NCBI RefSeq assembly: GCF_005765165.1
Contig: NZ_VCIW01000001.1
Span: 434,001-498,000 of the forward strand
Reading direction: 5' to 3'
DNA from: Paenibacillus antri
GTDB taxonomy: Bacteria; Bacillota; Bacilli; Paenibacillales; YIM-B00363
Length of the DNA: 64,000 bases
Under the pieces are notes generated by a model that ran no database searches, was not told the DNA's origin, and saw only the letters and a list, made by a program, of their open reading frames with translations. Position 1 is the first letter of the stretch. Every line of letters starts with the position of its first letter. Positions 41,658 through 48,435 of this stretch are shown piece after piece. The position numbers were made by a program, and so were the translations under genes.

Positions 41658-42884
41658 CTACTTCCCCTTCATCTGCCGGTACTTCTGCGCGTGCAGCTTC
41701 TTGCGGGCCGCGCGGTCATAAGAGAAGCTCTCGAGCTGCTCCGACAGGAGCTCCGATTCCGCCGCCAGCGACGGCGCGTTCAGCGCGGACGCCATCTCCC
41801 TCAGGCGCTCCGCCTGTTCCCGCAGCAGCCGCTGTCCCTCCTCGCTCCGCCCGCCGTCCAGCGCCGCCATGGCGGACTCGATCGCCAGCGCCGACCGCGT
41901 CAGCTCCGCCTGCTTCGTCACCTCCGGGTCCCGCGGAAGGCTCAGCAACGCGCCGTCATTCGTAAACTCTACCGGAAGCTCCGCGGCGAATCGGCAATGC
42001 TCGGCGCCGTCCGTCACATCCGCGTACTCCCAAGCCAGCGCGAGCGCCGTCCGCCGCCCCGGTCGCCCGGACTCTATCGACAGTTCTACCAGCAACGTCT
42101 TCACCGCCCCGTCGCCGAGGTCGCCTAACGAAACAATCGTTCCCCGCGAGTCCGACTCCGACGCTGCCCCGTACACGTTCGTCACGCTCGTCCCCTCCGC
42201 CGGCCGCAGCGTCAGCTTCAGGTTGTGCGCGACCGTAGAGAGAAGACCGTCCAGTTCCCTCTCGAAAATGCTCGGAATCTCCTCCGCCGTCCCGATATAA
42301 TAGAACCTTCCCCCGCCCAGTTCGGCGATCGTCTCGAGCAGCTCCTCGTCGAAGCCGTCCCCGACGCCCATCGTCGTCACGGACACGCCGGCGGCCAAGT
42401 ACTCCTTCGCGATCGCGCCGAGCTTCGGCTTGCTCGTAATCCCATGGTTGGCATGGCCGTCCGACAACAGGATGACGCGGTTCGTCGTCCCGCTCGCGAC
42501 GGACCTCCGCACCTGCTGCGCCCCTTCCATCAGACCTCCGCTAAGGTTCGTGCTGCCTCCCGGTTGAATGGCCGCGATCCGCTCCTTCGTCGGAGGATCG
42601 ATCGTCTGCACCTCGTCGTCGAACGCGACCAGACGCAGCCGGTCCCCCTCCCGCATCTGGTCCGCCACGAATCGGCATGCTCTCTTGCTATATTCGATCG
42701 GCGCGCCGGCCATCGACCCGCTGCGGTCGAGGACAAGCGCCAAGTTGAGAGGCGGCCGCTCGCCGCGGCGGGTGCCGCTGCCGCGGACCTCGACGAGCAG
42801 GTACGCTCTCTCGAGCCCGCCGACGGGGATGTAGGGCCGCTCCCAGGTTGTTTTCACGGATACGGTGCGAATGGATTCAAGCAT
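41658..42884 (-). CDS. von Willebrand factor type A domain protein
   Basis: A 408-residue protein. Residues about 45-210 are a VWA domain with a complete MIDAS: LVLDRSGSMAGAP (DxSxS), Thr in GGSTNLSGGL and Asp in ILLSDGHANHG. The rest is a beta-rich segment and a C-terminal helical region (SELLSEQLESFSYDRAARKKL). No signal peptide is seen. AGGAGGG precedes the ATG. It is divergent from the HTH protein gene at 42990. Such proteins often mediate metal-dependent assembly; the partner is unknown. Confidence 0.88.
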   Translation of the reverse strand: MLESIRTVSVKTTWERPYIPVGGLERAYLLVEVRGSGTRRGERPPLNLALVLDRSGSMAGAPIEYSKRACRFVADQMREGDRLRLVAFDDEVQTIDPPTKERIAAIQPGGSTNLSGGLMEGAQQVRRSVASGTTNRVILLSDGHANHGITSKPKLGAIAKEYLAAGVSVTTMGVGDGFDEELLETIAELGGGRFYYIGTAEEIPSIFERELDGLLSTVAHNLKLTLRPAEGTSVTNVYGAASESDSRGTIVSLGDLGDGAVKTLLVELSIESGRPGRRTALALAWEYADVTDGAEHCRFAAELPVEFTNDGALLSLPRDPEVTKQAELTRSALAIESAMAALDGGRSEEGQRLLREQAERLREMASALNAPSLAAESELLSEQLESFSYDRAARKKLHAQKYRQMKGK

Positions 42885-42989
42885 TTTCCGAAACCCTCCT
42901 GTACTCAATTCTGGTATGATTCGAGTATAAGAGAGTCCGAACGGATGCGGGTTGCAAGCCACGCAACATGGAGGAGCGAAGCGGAAGCG

Positions 42990-43517
42990 ATGATGATGAA
43001 GGAAGCGTTCATGCACTATTTGCAACACGAGCATATATTCCCGGGCGAGGCTCCCGAGCTGCTCAGCTATCGGGAGATCTCCTACAACGAAATCGCCCTG
43101 CCCGCGCAGGCGCCGCCGCCGGAGCTCCAGCTGGACGATCTGCTGAACCAAGCGAAGGCGTCCGGGACGCTAGGGACGTACATCCGGCAGCTCGCCCTCT
43201 CGCGCGACATGCTGACCTACCGGGCGGCGCGGTTCGAGTCGGGCCAAATCAGCCGGGATTACTGGAGTCGCTTGCTGAACGACGAGGTCAACGCCTCGAA
43301 GGAGAAGCTGCTGCGGGTGGCGGTGCTGCTGCAGTTGAGCTGCGAGGAAGCCGAGGAGATGTTGGAAAAGGCGGGGTACTCGCTCAGCCCTACGATTTTG
43401 CGGGATGTTATCGTCGGGTATTGCTTGCAGCGCCGTATTTACGACTTCGCCGAGATCGAGGAGACGCTCGCCGACCGCGAAGTGCAGTCGTTGTTTAACG
43501 ATCGGAAGGGGGCTTGA
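42990..43517 (+). CDS. Helix-turn-helix-like protein next to the VWA and OTCase-like genes
   Basis: A 175-residue protein with a lambda-repressor-like helical region (RAARFESGQISRDYWSRLLN, VNASKEKLLRVAVLLQLSCEEAEEML) and a C-terminal Y-x-FAEIEETL segment. In related proteins this is a degenerate XRE-type domain. The ATG at 42990 is listed; an ATG at 43011 has the better ribosome site (AAGGAAG). It ends 3 bases before the OTCase-like gene and shares a short divergent promoter region with the VWA gene. Confidence 0.68.
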   Translation: MMMKEAFMHYLQHEHIFPGEAPELLSYREISYNEIALPAQAPPPELQLDDLLNQAKASGTLGTYIRQLALSRDMLTYRAARFESGQISRDYWSRLLNDEVNASKEKLLRVAVLLQLSCEEAEEMLEKAGYSLSPTILRDVIVGYCLQRRIYDFAEIEETLADREVQSLFNDRKGA

Positions 43518-43520
43518 TTC

Positions 43521-44369
43521 ATGCATTTTATTGATCTGAAGCATTTCGCAAGCGGGCAAATCCAGGATATCTATGCGATTGCCGACACCCTGAGGACAAA
43601 TCCGTGCAGGCCGTTGGAAGGAAAGACGTTCATTCTCTTCTTTCCGCAGACTAGCCTTCGAACGAGAACGACGTTCGAGAGCGGCATTCGGCAGCTGGGA
43701 GGGGACTGTATTCTCTTCCCGCCGGAGACGTTGGACCGAAGGGAAGAGCTGATCGATACCGTCAAGTATTTGGAAAATTGGGCGGACGGCATCGTGGTCC
43801 GACACCCGGACGCCGCCAAAGTGAAGCTTCTTGCGGAGCATGCCGCGATCCCGATTATCAACGCGATGACCTCCGAAAACCATCCGTGCGAGGTCGTCGC
43901 CGACTTCTACGCGTTGCGACAGCGGAGAGAGGACTATCTTGACCTTGTTTATACGTACGTCGGTCCCGTCGGCAACATCTTCAAGGCGTGGGCCGACCTT
44001 GCGGAAGTGATGAACCTCCGCTTCCATCACGTGTGTACGCCGGATAACGAATACAGGGAGCCTGACGCCAACTATCGCTTTCATTCCGATCTGGACGACA
44101 TCTTGCCGCAGAGCGATGTCATCCTAACGGATTCGCTGCCGGACTCTTACCGAAACTCCGAATATATCGATGCTTACCAGATTACGCTGGAGAAGCTGCG
44201 CACCGCGAAGCCTCGCGCGATGCTCAATCCTTGTCCTCCCTTCTTTCGCTCGGAGGAAGTCAGCGAGGACGCGATCGATTCGGAATTCTTCGTCGGCTAT
44301 GGCTTCAAGAAGGACCTCCTGCTTGTGCAGCAGGCGATTCTTGTGTATTGCTTGTTTGGTCGGTTATAA
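43521..44369 (+). CDS. Ornithine/aspartate carbamoyltransferase-family protein
   Basis: A 282-residue protein of the carbamoyltransferase fold. The carbamoyl-phosphate loop is present as TSLRTRTTFESG (STRTR-like), with ENHPCEVVAD in place of the usual HPTQ block, and NPCPPFFRSEEV where OTCases have HCLP. It is shorter than typical OTCases (310-340 residues). No arg genes are nearby. The changed substrate motifs suggest a different amino acceptor than ornithine. AAGGGGG precedes the ATG. Confidence 0.8.
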   Translation: MHFIDLKHFASGQIQDIYAIADTLRTNPCRPLEGKTFILFFPQTSLRTRTTFESGIRQLGGDCILFPPETLDRREELIDTVKYLENWADGIVVRHPDAAKVKLLAEHAAIPIINAMTSENHPCEVVADFYALRQRREDYLDLVYTYVGPVGNIFKAWADLAEVMNLRFHHVCTPDNEYREPDANYRFHSDLDDILPQSDVILTDSLPDSYRNSEYIDAYQITLEKLRTAKPRAMLNPCPPFFRSEEVSEDAIDSEFFVGYGFKKDLLLVQQAILVYCLFGRL

Positions 44370-44376
44370 AAAAAAC

Positions 44377-44416
44377 AGAACTAATGTTCGCATGTTTTTT
44401 TGAATTTTGATATACT
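44377..44416 (+). promoter_or_regulatory. Promoter with a LexA-like box for the small toxin gene
   Basis: GAAC-TAAT-GTTC at 44378-44389 (read on the minus strand, CGAACATTAGTTCT) fits the Bacillus-type LexA pattern GAAC-N4-GTTC. It overlaps a TTCGCA -35-like box (44387-44392), followed after 18 bases by the -10 box TATACT (44411-44416). The arrangement predicts SOS control of the toxin gene at 44481. Confidence 0.55.
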
Positions 44417-44480
44417 GTAAGAGGTACTAGCTTGGCTTGTAAGGGCGGTCGGCTAATCTCCCGGAAGGGAGGTGATGCCC

Positions 44481-44564
44481 GTGGACGTATTCGAATCACT
44501 ATACTTAATGATAGCCTTCGCTACATTGGTTGTGTTGATCCTGAACACGTCGCAACGGAAATAG
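44481..44564 (+). CDS. Small holin-like type I toxin
   Basis: A 27-residue membrane peptide: a short acidic N-terminus (MDVFESL), one hydrophobic helix (YLMIAFATLVVLIL) and a polar, basic tail (NTSQRK). This is the pattern of the 'putative holin-like toxin' family of Bacillales type I toxin-antitoxin loci. The GTG at 44481 is chosen because GGGAGGTGAT ends 4 bases upstream; an in-frame ATG at 44475 lies inside that site. The strong ribosome site, the bidirectional hairpin after the stop and the convergent antisense RNA support the call. Too short for routine gene finders. Confidence 0.72.
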   Translation: MDVFESLYLMIAFATLVVLILNTSQRK

Positions 44565-44681
44565 ACCGCCCACCCTGACAAGGTCGCGGTCTATTCCTGC
44601 GTCAATCTAGGGAACAAGCCAACCGCTCTTACAGCGGCTTGCTGTACCACTGGGGGCCGTAGCAGCGGCTCCCTTTCAATT
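44558..44681 (-). ncRNA. Antisense antitoxin RNA of the holin-like toxin
   Basis: A predicted transcript of about 124 bases starts at about 44681 from a good promoter, forms two stem-loops (GGAGCCGCTGC/GCGGC-type and CCGCT/AGCGG) and ends at the hairpin 44561-44594 (ATAGACCGC pairs with GCGGTCTAT). That hairpin also ends the toxin message, so the two RNAs overlap at their 3' ends as in TxpA/RatA-type pairs. The ends are inferred. Confidence 0.6.
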
Positions 44682-44687
44682 AGTTTA

Positions 44688-44716
44688 ATCATACCTCAGC
44701 GTAGAGATACCTGCAA
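44688..44716 (-). promoter_or_regulatory. Promoter of the antisense RNA
   Basis: On the minus strand TTGCAG (44716-44711), a 17-base spacer and TATGAT (44693-44688) form a near-consensus sigma-A promoter pointing at the toxin gene. Confidence 0.65.
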
Positions 44717-44932
44717 CGTCTGTTGTTTGCAATACCGCTCCGATTCAACGTCTCGAATTGTCCGATATCCCCTCTTACCGTTAAACCAACTGACTATACA
44801 TATTTTCTCTTGCGCACTTCCCCCATCTGAAGAACGCGATCCTTCCCCCAGGGTTCTATAGAACTCCACATTCTTCACAGAGTCCTTCAATCATGGAATG
44901 TCCTCCGAGAGCATCTCAGGATTTTTCCGCAC
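44700..44932 (-). pseudogene. Degenerate 3' fragment of a second copy of the 50658-51551 nuclease gene
   Basis: This stretch aligns by eye, with many changes, to 50697-50905. For example, CTGAAGAACGCGATCC at 44827 matches CTGAGGAACGCGATCC at 50797, and AGGGTTCTATAGAACTC matches AGGGCTCTATAAAACTC. Translated in broken frames it gives KDSVKNVEFYRTLGE and GRIAFFRWGKCA against KESGKDIEFYRALGE and ERIAFLSWEACA. Frameshifts and stops show it is dead. The antisense RNA promoter lies at its 3' end. Confidence 0.65.
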
Positions 44933-44940
44933 CCCACTAC

Positions 44941-44986
44941 TTTACCTGTCGTAGTATTGATGCTACAATGGGGACTACTACGACAG
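44941..44986 (+). promoter_or_regulatory. padR promoter with 11-bp inverted-repeat operator
   Basis: A TTTACC box (44941-44946), a 17-base spacer and TACAAT (44964-44969) make a sigma-A promoter. CTGTCGTAGTA at 44946-44956 and TACTACGACAG at 44976-44986 are perfect inverted repeats, 19 bases apart, that flank the -10 box. This is a clear candidate for PadR autoregulation. Confidence 0.7.
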
Positions 44987-45006
44987 ATGAAGTAGGGGGC
45001 GACGAG

Positions 45007-45336
45007 TTGATCAGCAGCGACGTGATTCGCGGGTACAACGACACGATCATCTTATGCCTGTTGTTGGACAACGAATCTTACGGTTATGAGATTTCCAAGA
45101 AGATCAAGCTGTTGTCGGAAGGCAAGTACGTAATGAAGGAGACGACGTTGTACTCGGCCTTTACGCGATTGGAGAAGAACGGCTATATCGTTTCCTTTTA
45201 TAAGGAAGAGGAGACGCATGGAAGGCGGCGTACGTACTATCGCATTACGCCTGCGGGAATAGAGTATTACCGTGAGAAATGCATCGAGTGGAACGTAACC
45301 CAGCACGTGATCAATAAATTTGTAAGGGAGCTGTGA
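45007..45336 (+). CDS. PadR-family transcriptional regulator
   Basis: A 109-residue winged-helix regulator with the PadR pattern ILCLLLDNESYGYEISKKI, TLYSAFTRLEKNGYI and RRRTYYRITPAGIEYY. The TTG at 45007 has AGGGGG 7 bases upstream and gives the usual PadR length; upstream ATGs fall inside the promoter. It overlaps the operator region closely and is followed after 4 bases by its membrane-protein partner, a common PadR/HAAS pairing. Confidence 0.88.
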   Translation: MISSDVIRGYNDTIILCLLLDNESYGYEISKKIKLLSEGKYVMKETTLYSAFTRLEKNGYIVSFYKEEETHGRRRTYYRITPAGIEYYREKCIEWNVTQHVINKFVREL

Positions 45337-45340
45337 CCGG

Positions 45341-46291
45341 ATGGAGACCATTATCAGTTACCTCGACAACATGTTTGCGGCATTCCCCCGAACGAGCCAA
45401 ATCCTCAAGCTGAAAGAGGAATTGCTGACGACGATGGAGGAGAAATATTTCGAGTTGAAGCGCGAGGGCAAGTCGGAAAATGAAGCGGTCGGCATCGTCA
45501 TCTCCGAATTCGGCAACGTCGAAGAGCTGATGCGCGAAGTGGGAGTCGCGCCGGAAGCGGAGCACACCTTCGGCCCGGTACTAAGCATGCCGGAAACAGA
45601 GCAGTATCTTGCTCATAAGAAGAGAGTCGGCTTGCTCGTCGGGCTCGGCGTCATGTTATGCATAACGGGAGCCTCGTTGCTCATCGCTTTAAGCAATCTG
45701 CTCAGCGACGTAGGAATGATGGTCGGAATGATTACTATGTTCCTCTTGGTAGCAGCCGCTGTCGGCTTATTCATCTATAGCGGCATGCAGTCGGAAGCGT
45801 TCAAATATTTGCAGTCCGATTTCATCCTGCCCGGGGACTTGCGCGCTTCGCTTCAGCGGCAGCGGCAAGCGTTCATGCCGACCTACACATTCGCGATAAT
45901 CGTCGGCGTAGGATTGTGCGTCCTGTCGCCGGTGCTGCTGTTCGCTACCATGCTGGCGAGCGACGACATTACGACCTATGGCGTCGTCGGCATGCTGCTC
46001 ATGATCGCCGCAGCCGCGTTCTTGTTCGTCTACGCCGGGAACATGAAACAGAGCTTCAGCGTACTGCTGAAGCTCGGGGAGTACTCCAAGGTAAACCAGG
46101 AGCAGAACAAGGTGATCGGGGCGGTCGCAGCGTTCATCTGGCCGTTGGCTACGGTGGTGTTTTTGCTCGGCGGGTTTCTGTTCAAGGCTTGGCACGTCAG
46201 TTGGCTCGTGTTCCCGGTGACGGCATTGTTGTTCGGCGCCTTCAGCGCGGTGTACAGTATCACGAAGGGAAGCGCTGGGAAGAGCGGCTAG
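45341..46291 (+). CDS. Membrane protein with an N-terminal HAAS/permease-prefix domain
   Basis: A 316-residue protein. Residues 1-70 are a helical HAAS-type signalling prefix (ISYLDNMFAAFPRTSQILKL, ENEAVGIVISEFGNVEELM). About six membrane helices follow (GLLVGLGVMLCITGASLLI, GMITMFLLVAAAVGLFIY and others). Such proteins pair with PadR regulators and modulate stress or envelope responses. It is the last gene of the operon, before a long-stem terminator. Confidence 0.85.
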   Translation: METIISYLDNMFAAFPRTSQILKLKEELLTTMEEKYFELKREGKSENEAVGIVISEFGNVEELMREVGVAPEAEHTFGPVLSMPETEQYLAHKKRVGLLVGLGVMLCITGASLLIALSNLLSDVGMMVGMITMFLLVAAAVGLFIYSGMQSEAFKYLQSDFILPGDLRASLQRQRQAFMPTYTFAIIVGVGLCVLSPVLLFATMLASDDITTYGVVGMLLMIAAAAFLFVYAGNMKQSFSVLLKLGEYSKVNQEQNKVIGAVAAFIWPLATVVFLLGGFLFKAWHVSWLVFPVTALLFGAFSAVYSITKGSAGKSG

Positions 46292-46310
46292 TGCGCTTGG
46301 ACGCAATTCC

Positions 46311-46350
46311 AACGACTCGAAAGGGCAACGGCCTTTTCGAGTCGTTTCGT
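46311..46350 (+). terminator. Terminator of the padR operon
   Basis: A 16-bp stem with one mismatch (46311-46326 with 46331-46346) and an AACG loop is followed by TCGTT. It also separates the operon from the convergent restriction operon. Confidence 0.7.
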
Positions 46351-46364
46351 TCGGAACTAATTCG

Positions 46365-46934
46365 TCATTCCGCCAACTTCATAAACAACGTCCCGTCGAT
46401 CGACGTAACCGAGGCGCGTCTCTCGTCCACCAATTTCGATTTTCGAAGCCGGTAGGCGCGAACCTCATCGAAGAAGGGCTGACGCTTCCCGCTCGAATAG
46501 GTCCGGAACACCAGTAACGCTTCGTCCAACTTGCACATCGACTTTGCTATCTTTAAGAGCTCGTCAGCCCTAGCGCCGTTCCGAACGTTCAAGATCCCGA
46601 TCGCATGCCGCGGCGTAACCTCCGCATCGGCGAACAGCTTGTCCAAGGTTTCCTCATCTTTCTTGAAGTAATTTTCCCGCTCCAAGTGCAAGGCGAAGTC
46701 GTGCCAGTAGTCATCCTCGTAGCTGTAGCTCCCCCACCACGTCAGATCCATGGCGCGCCGTTTTCCGTTGCATGTGTCCTCCGTGAACGGATAATAACCC
46801 AACATCGAACCGAGTCGCGAGAAATATTCGATCTCCGTCATCGTGAACGAATGCTTCCCGTGATGCACGGACAGATTGAACGTATGGTAGTTCCGAACAT
46901 ACCCTTCGAACACTCGTATTAAATCAAGCTGCAT
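46365..46934 (-). CDS. Unknown protein at the end of the McrBC-like operon
   Basis: A 189-residue soluble protein. It starts 13 bases after the McrC-like stop, with GGGAGGG upstream of the ATG at 46934. The stretch AMDLTWWGSYSYEDDYWHDF followed by ALHLERENYF and DKLFADAEV resembles the Asp...Glu-x-Glu-Asn pattern of some restriction-nuclease-like folds, but this is weak. It may be a specificity or accessory subunit. Confidence 0.6.
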   Translation of the reverse strand: MQLDLIRVFEGYVRNYHTFNLSVHHGKHSFTMTEIEYFSRLGSMLGYYPFTEDTCNGKRRAMDLTWWGSYSYEDDYWHDFALHLERENYFKKDEETLDKLFADAEVTPRHAIGILNVRNGARADELLKIAKSMCKLDEALLVFRTYSSGKRQPFFDEVRAYRLRKSKLVDERRASVTSIDGTLFMKLAE

Positions 46935-46947
46935 ACATGAACCCTCC

Positions 46948-48435
46948 CTACAGCCCGGAACGGAAAAACCGATCCACAGCCCGCTCCAGCGCCTCGCTCT
47001 CGCCCTTCCCCGGAGCCAGCTCGATCGCCCCCATGCGATACCGCTCGTGATACCACTCCTGGAAATAACGAAGCTCATCCTCCGGTCCCCCGCGGGACGG
47101 CGTCAAGATAAACACCGCCTCCACCGCCGGGCTGTCGTTCTCCCTCGACACGATGCCGTCGCGATACTTATGCATCTCCCCTAGCGCCGTACCGACATTC
47201 GCCGGAACGCGATACTTCGGATCGAACACCAGCACGCGCTTGCCGTCTTCGATCGTAATATCCGGCTCCATTTGCTGCGTGAACGAATAGAGCGTCGGCG
47301 AGTTCCATCGAAATACGCGTTGGTAATACAGCGCATACCCCTCCACCAGAGACACCCGGCTCTCCCGATGCTTCGCAAGAGATAGGAACAGCCGCTCCCC
47401 CGCCGTTCGATATAACGCTTGCGTCTCCTGGAGCAGCCCTTTCCGACGGAACAATCGCACCAGCTGCATATAACACCAAATCTCATAGAGCGCGAACGTA
47501 TCTTTCAGTGGAAAAGGAACCCCAAACCCCCATCGTGCCTTCCCATGTCGATACAGACGTTCGAACCAAAGATAGCCCAACCGATACACGGGATGCTTCC
47601 GAAGGATCGTGCTGACCTGAATCGGTCCGCGATGAGCCGCAATGCCTTGAAACAACTCCTGTCGCAACCAGTATTGTACGCGGTCCATGTATGTCCGCGC
47701 TTTCTCCTGCACCTCGGGCAAGCCGCAGACCATGTACTGTAAGAGCAGCCCTTGCAGCTCCGACAGGAACCGCTTCAGCAAGGCATTCTCATAGATCCCG
47801 TAATGCTCGCGCCGAATCGAGGTTACCACATGGGGCGGAATCGCAGCACCGCCTTCGTCATCCCCGTAATGGCGTTCCAACCATCGCGTCGTGGCGACGG
47901 AGACCGACTTCACCTGCTCCCGGCGCATGAGCACCTCCTCATTCCGCAGCCGTCGCAGGGGCCGTTCCAAAATACGCCGAACGATGCCGGCCAGCTCCTG
48001 AAAACCGTAGTCGACGTAATTCCACTGCGCCCAGGAGATGCGCCGATCCTTCCCCTCCGATTCCATAGGTAGCGTCAGCCCCGCATATTGGAAGCACACG
48101 TCGGCTTCTTCCAGAATGTCGGTCATCATGAGCTCGAATTGCGCTGTCGTCAGCTTACGCTCGTCGGGGTATACATAGTTGGGGTACGACTCCCGATTCA
48201 AAGCGAATTCGACGTGCCCGCTCTGGAAAGGCGTGATAAACCGGCCTTCTACGCCGTTCTTCCCGCTCCGATACGCAAGCGGCACGCCCCCCATGGCGAG
48301 CCGCTCGGGCATCTCCTCCGTCTCCCACGTCCACTCGTACTCCGTCGCCTCGCGGAGATACGCCTCGGCCAGCGGCGCCCACTCCCCGCCCGGCTGCCGG
48401 ACGCGGAACTTATCGCCAGAACTGAGCGGCGCCAT
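46948..48435 (-). CDS. McrC-like DUF2357 protein with a PD-(D/E)XK nuclease domain
   Basis: A 495-residue protein. The N-terminal 300 residues carry the DUF2357-like region (ILERPLRRLRNEEVLMRREQ, RREHYGIYENALLKRFL). The C-terminus holds the nuclease site: Pro-Asp392 (MEPDITIEDGKRV), Asp405-Pro-Lys407 (VFDPKYR), then MHKYRDG. This is the plan of McrC-type partners of McrB GTPases. Its start overlaps the end of the AAA gene by 26 bases. It should cut DNA when the AAA subunit translocates. Modified-base specificity is unknown. Confidence 0.85.
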   Translation of the reverse strand: MAPLSSGDKFRVRQPGGEWAPLAEAYLREATEYEWTWETEEMPERLAMGGVPLAYRSGKNGVEGRFITPFQSGHVEFALNRESYPNYVYPDERKLTTAQFELMMTDILEEADVCFQYAGLTLPMESEGKDRRISWAQWNYVDYGFQELAGIVRRILERPLRRLRNEEVLMRREQVKSVSVATTRWLERHYGDDEGGAAIPPHVVTSIRREHYGIYENALLKRFLSELQGLLLQYMVCGLPEVQEKARTYMDRVQYWLRQELFQGIAAHRGPIQVSTILRKHPVYRLGYLWFERLYRHGKARWGFGVPFPLKDTFALYEIWCYMQLVRLFRRKGLLQETQALYRTAGERLFLSLAKHRESRVSLVEGYALYYQRVFRWNSPTLYSFTQQMEPDITIEDGKRVLVFDPKYRVPANVGTALGEMHKYRDGIVSRENDSPAVEAVFILTPSRGGPEDELRYFQEWYHERYRMGAIELAPGKGESEALERAVDRFFRSGL

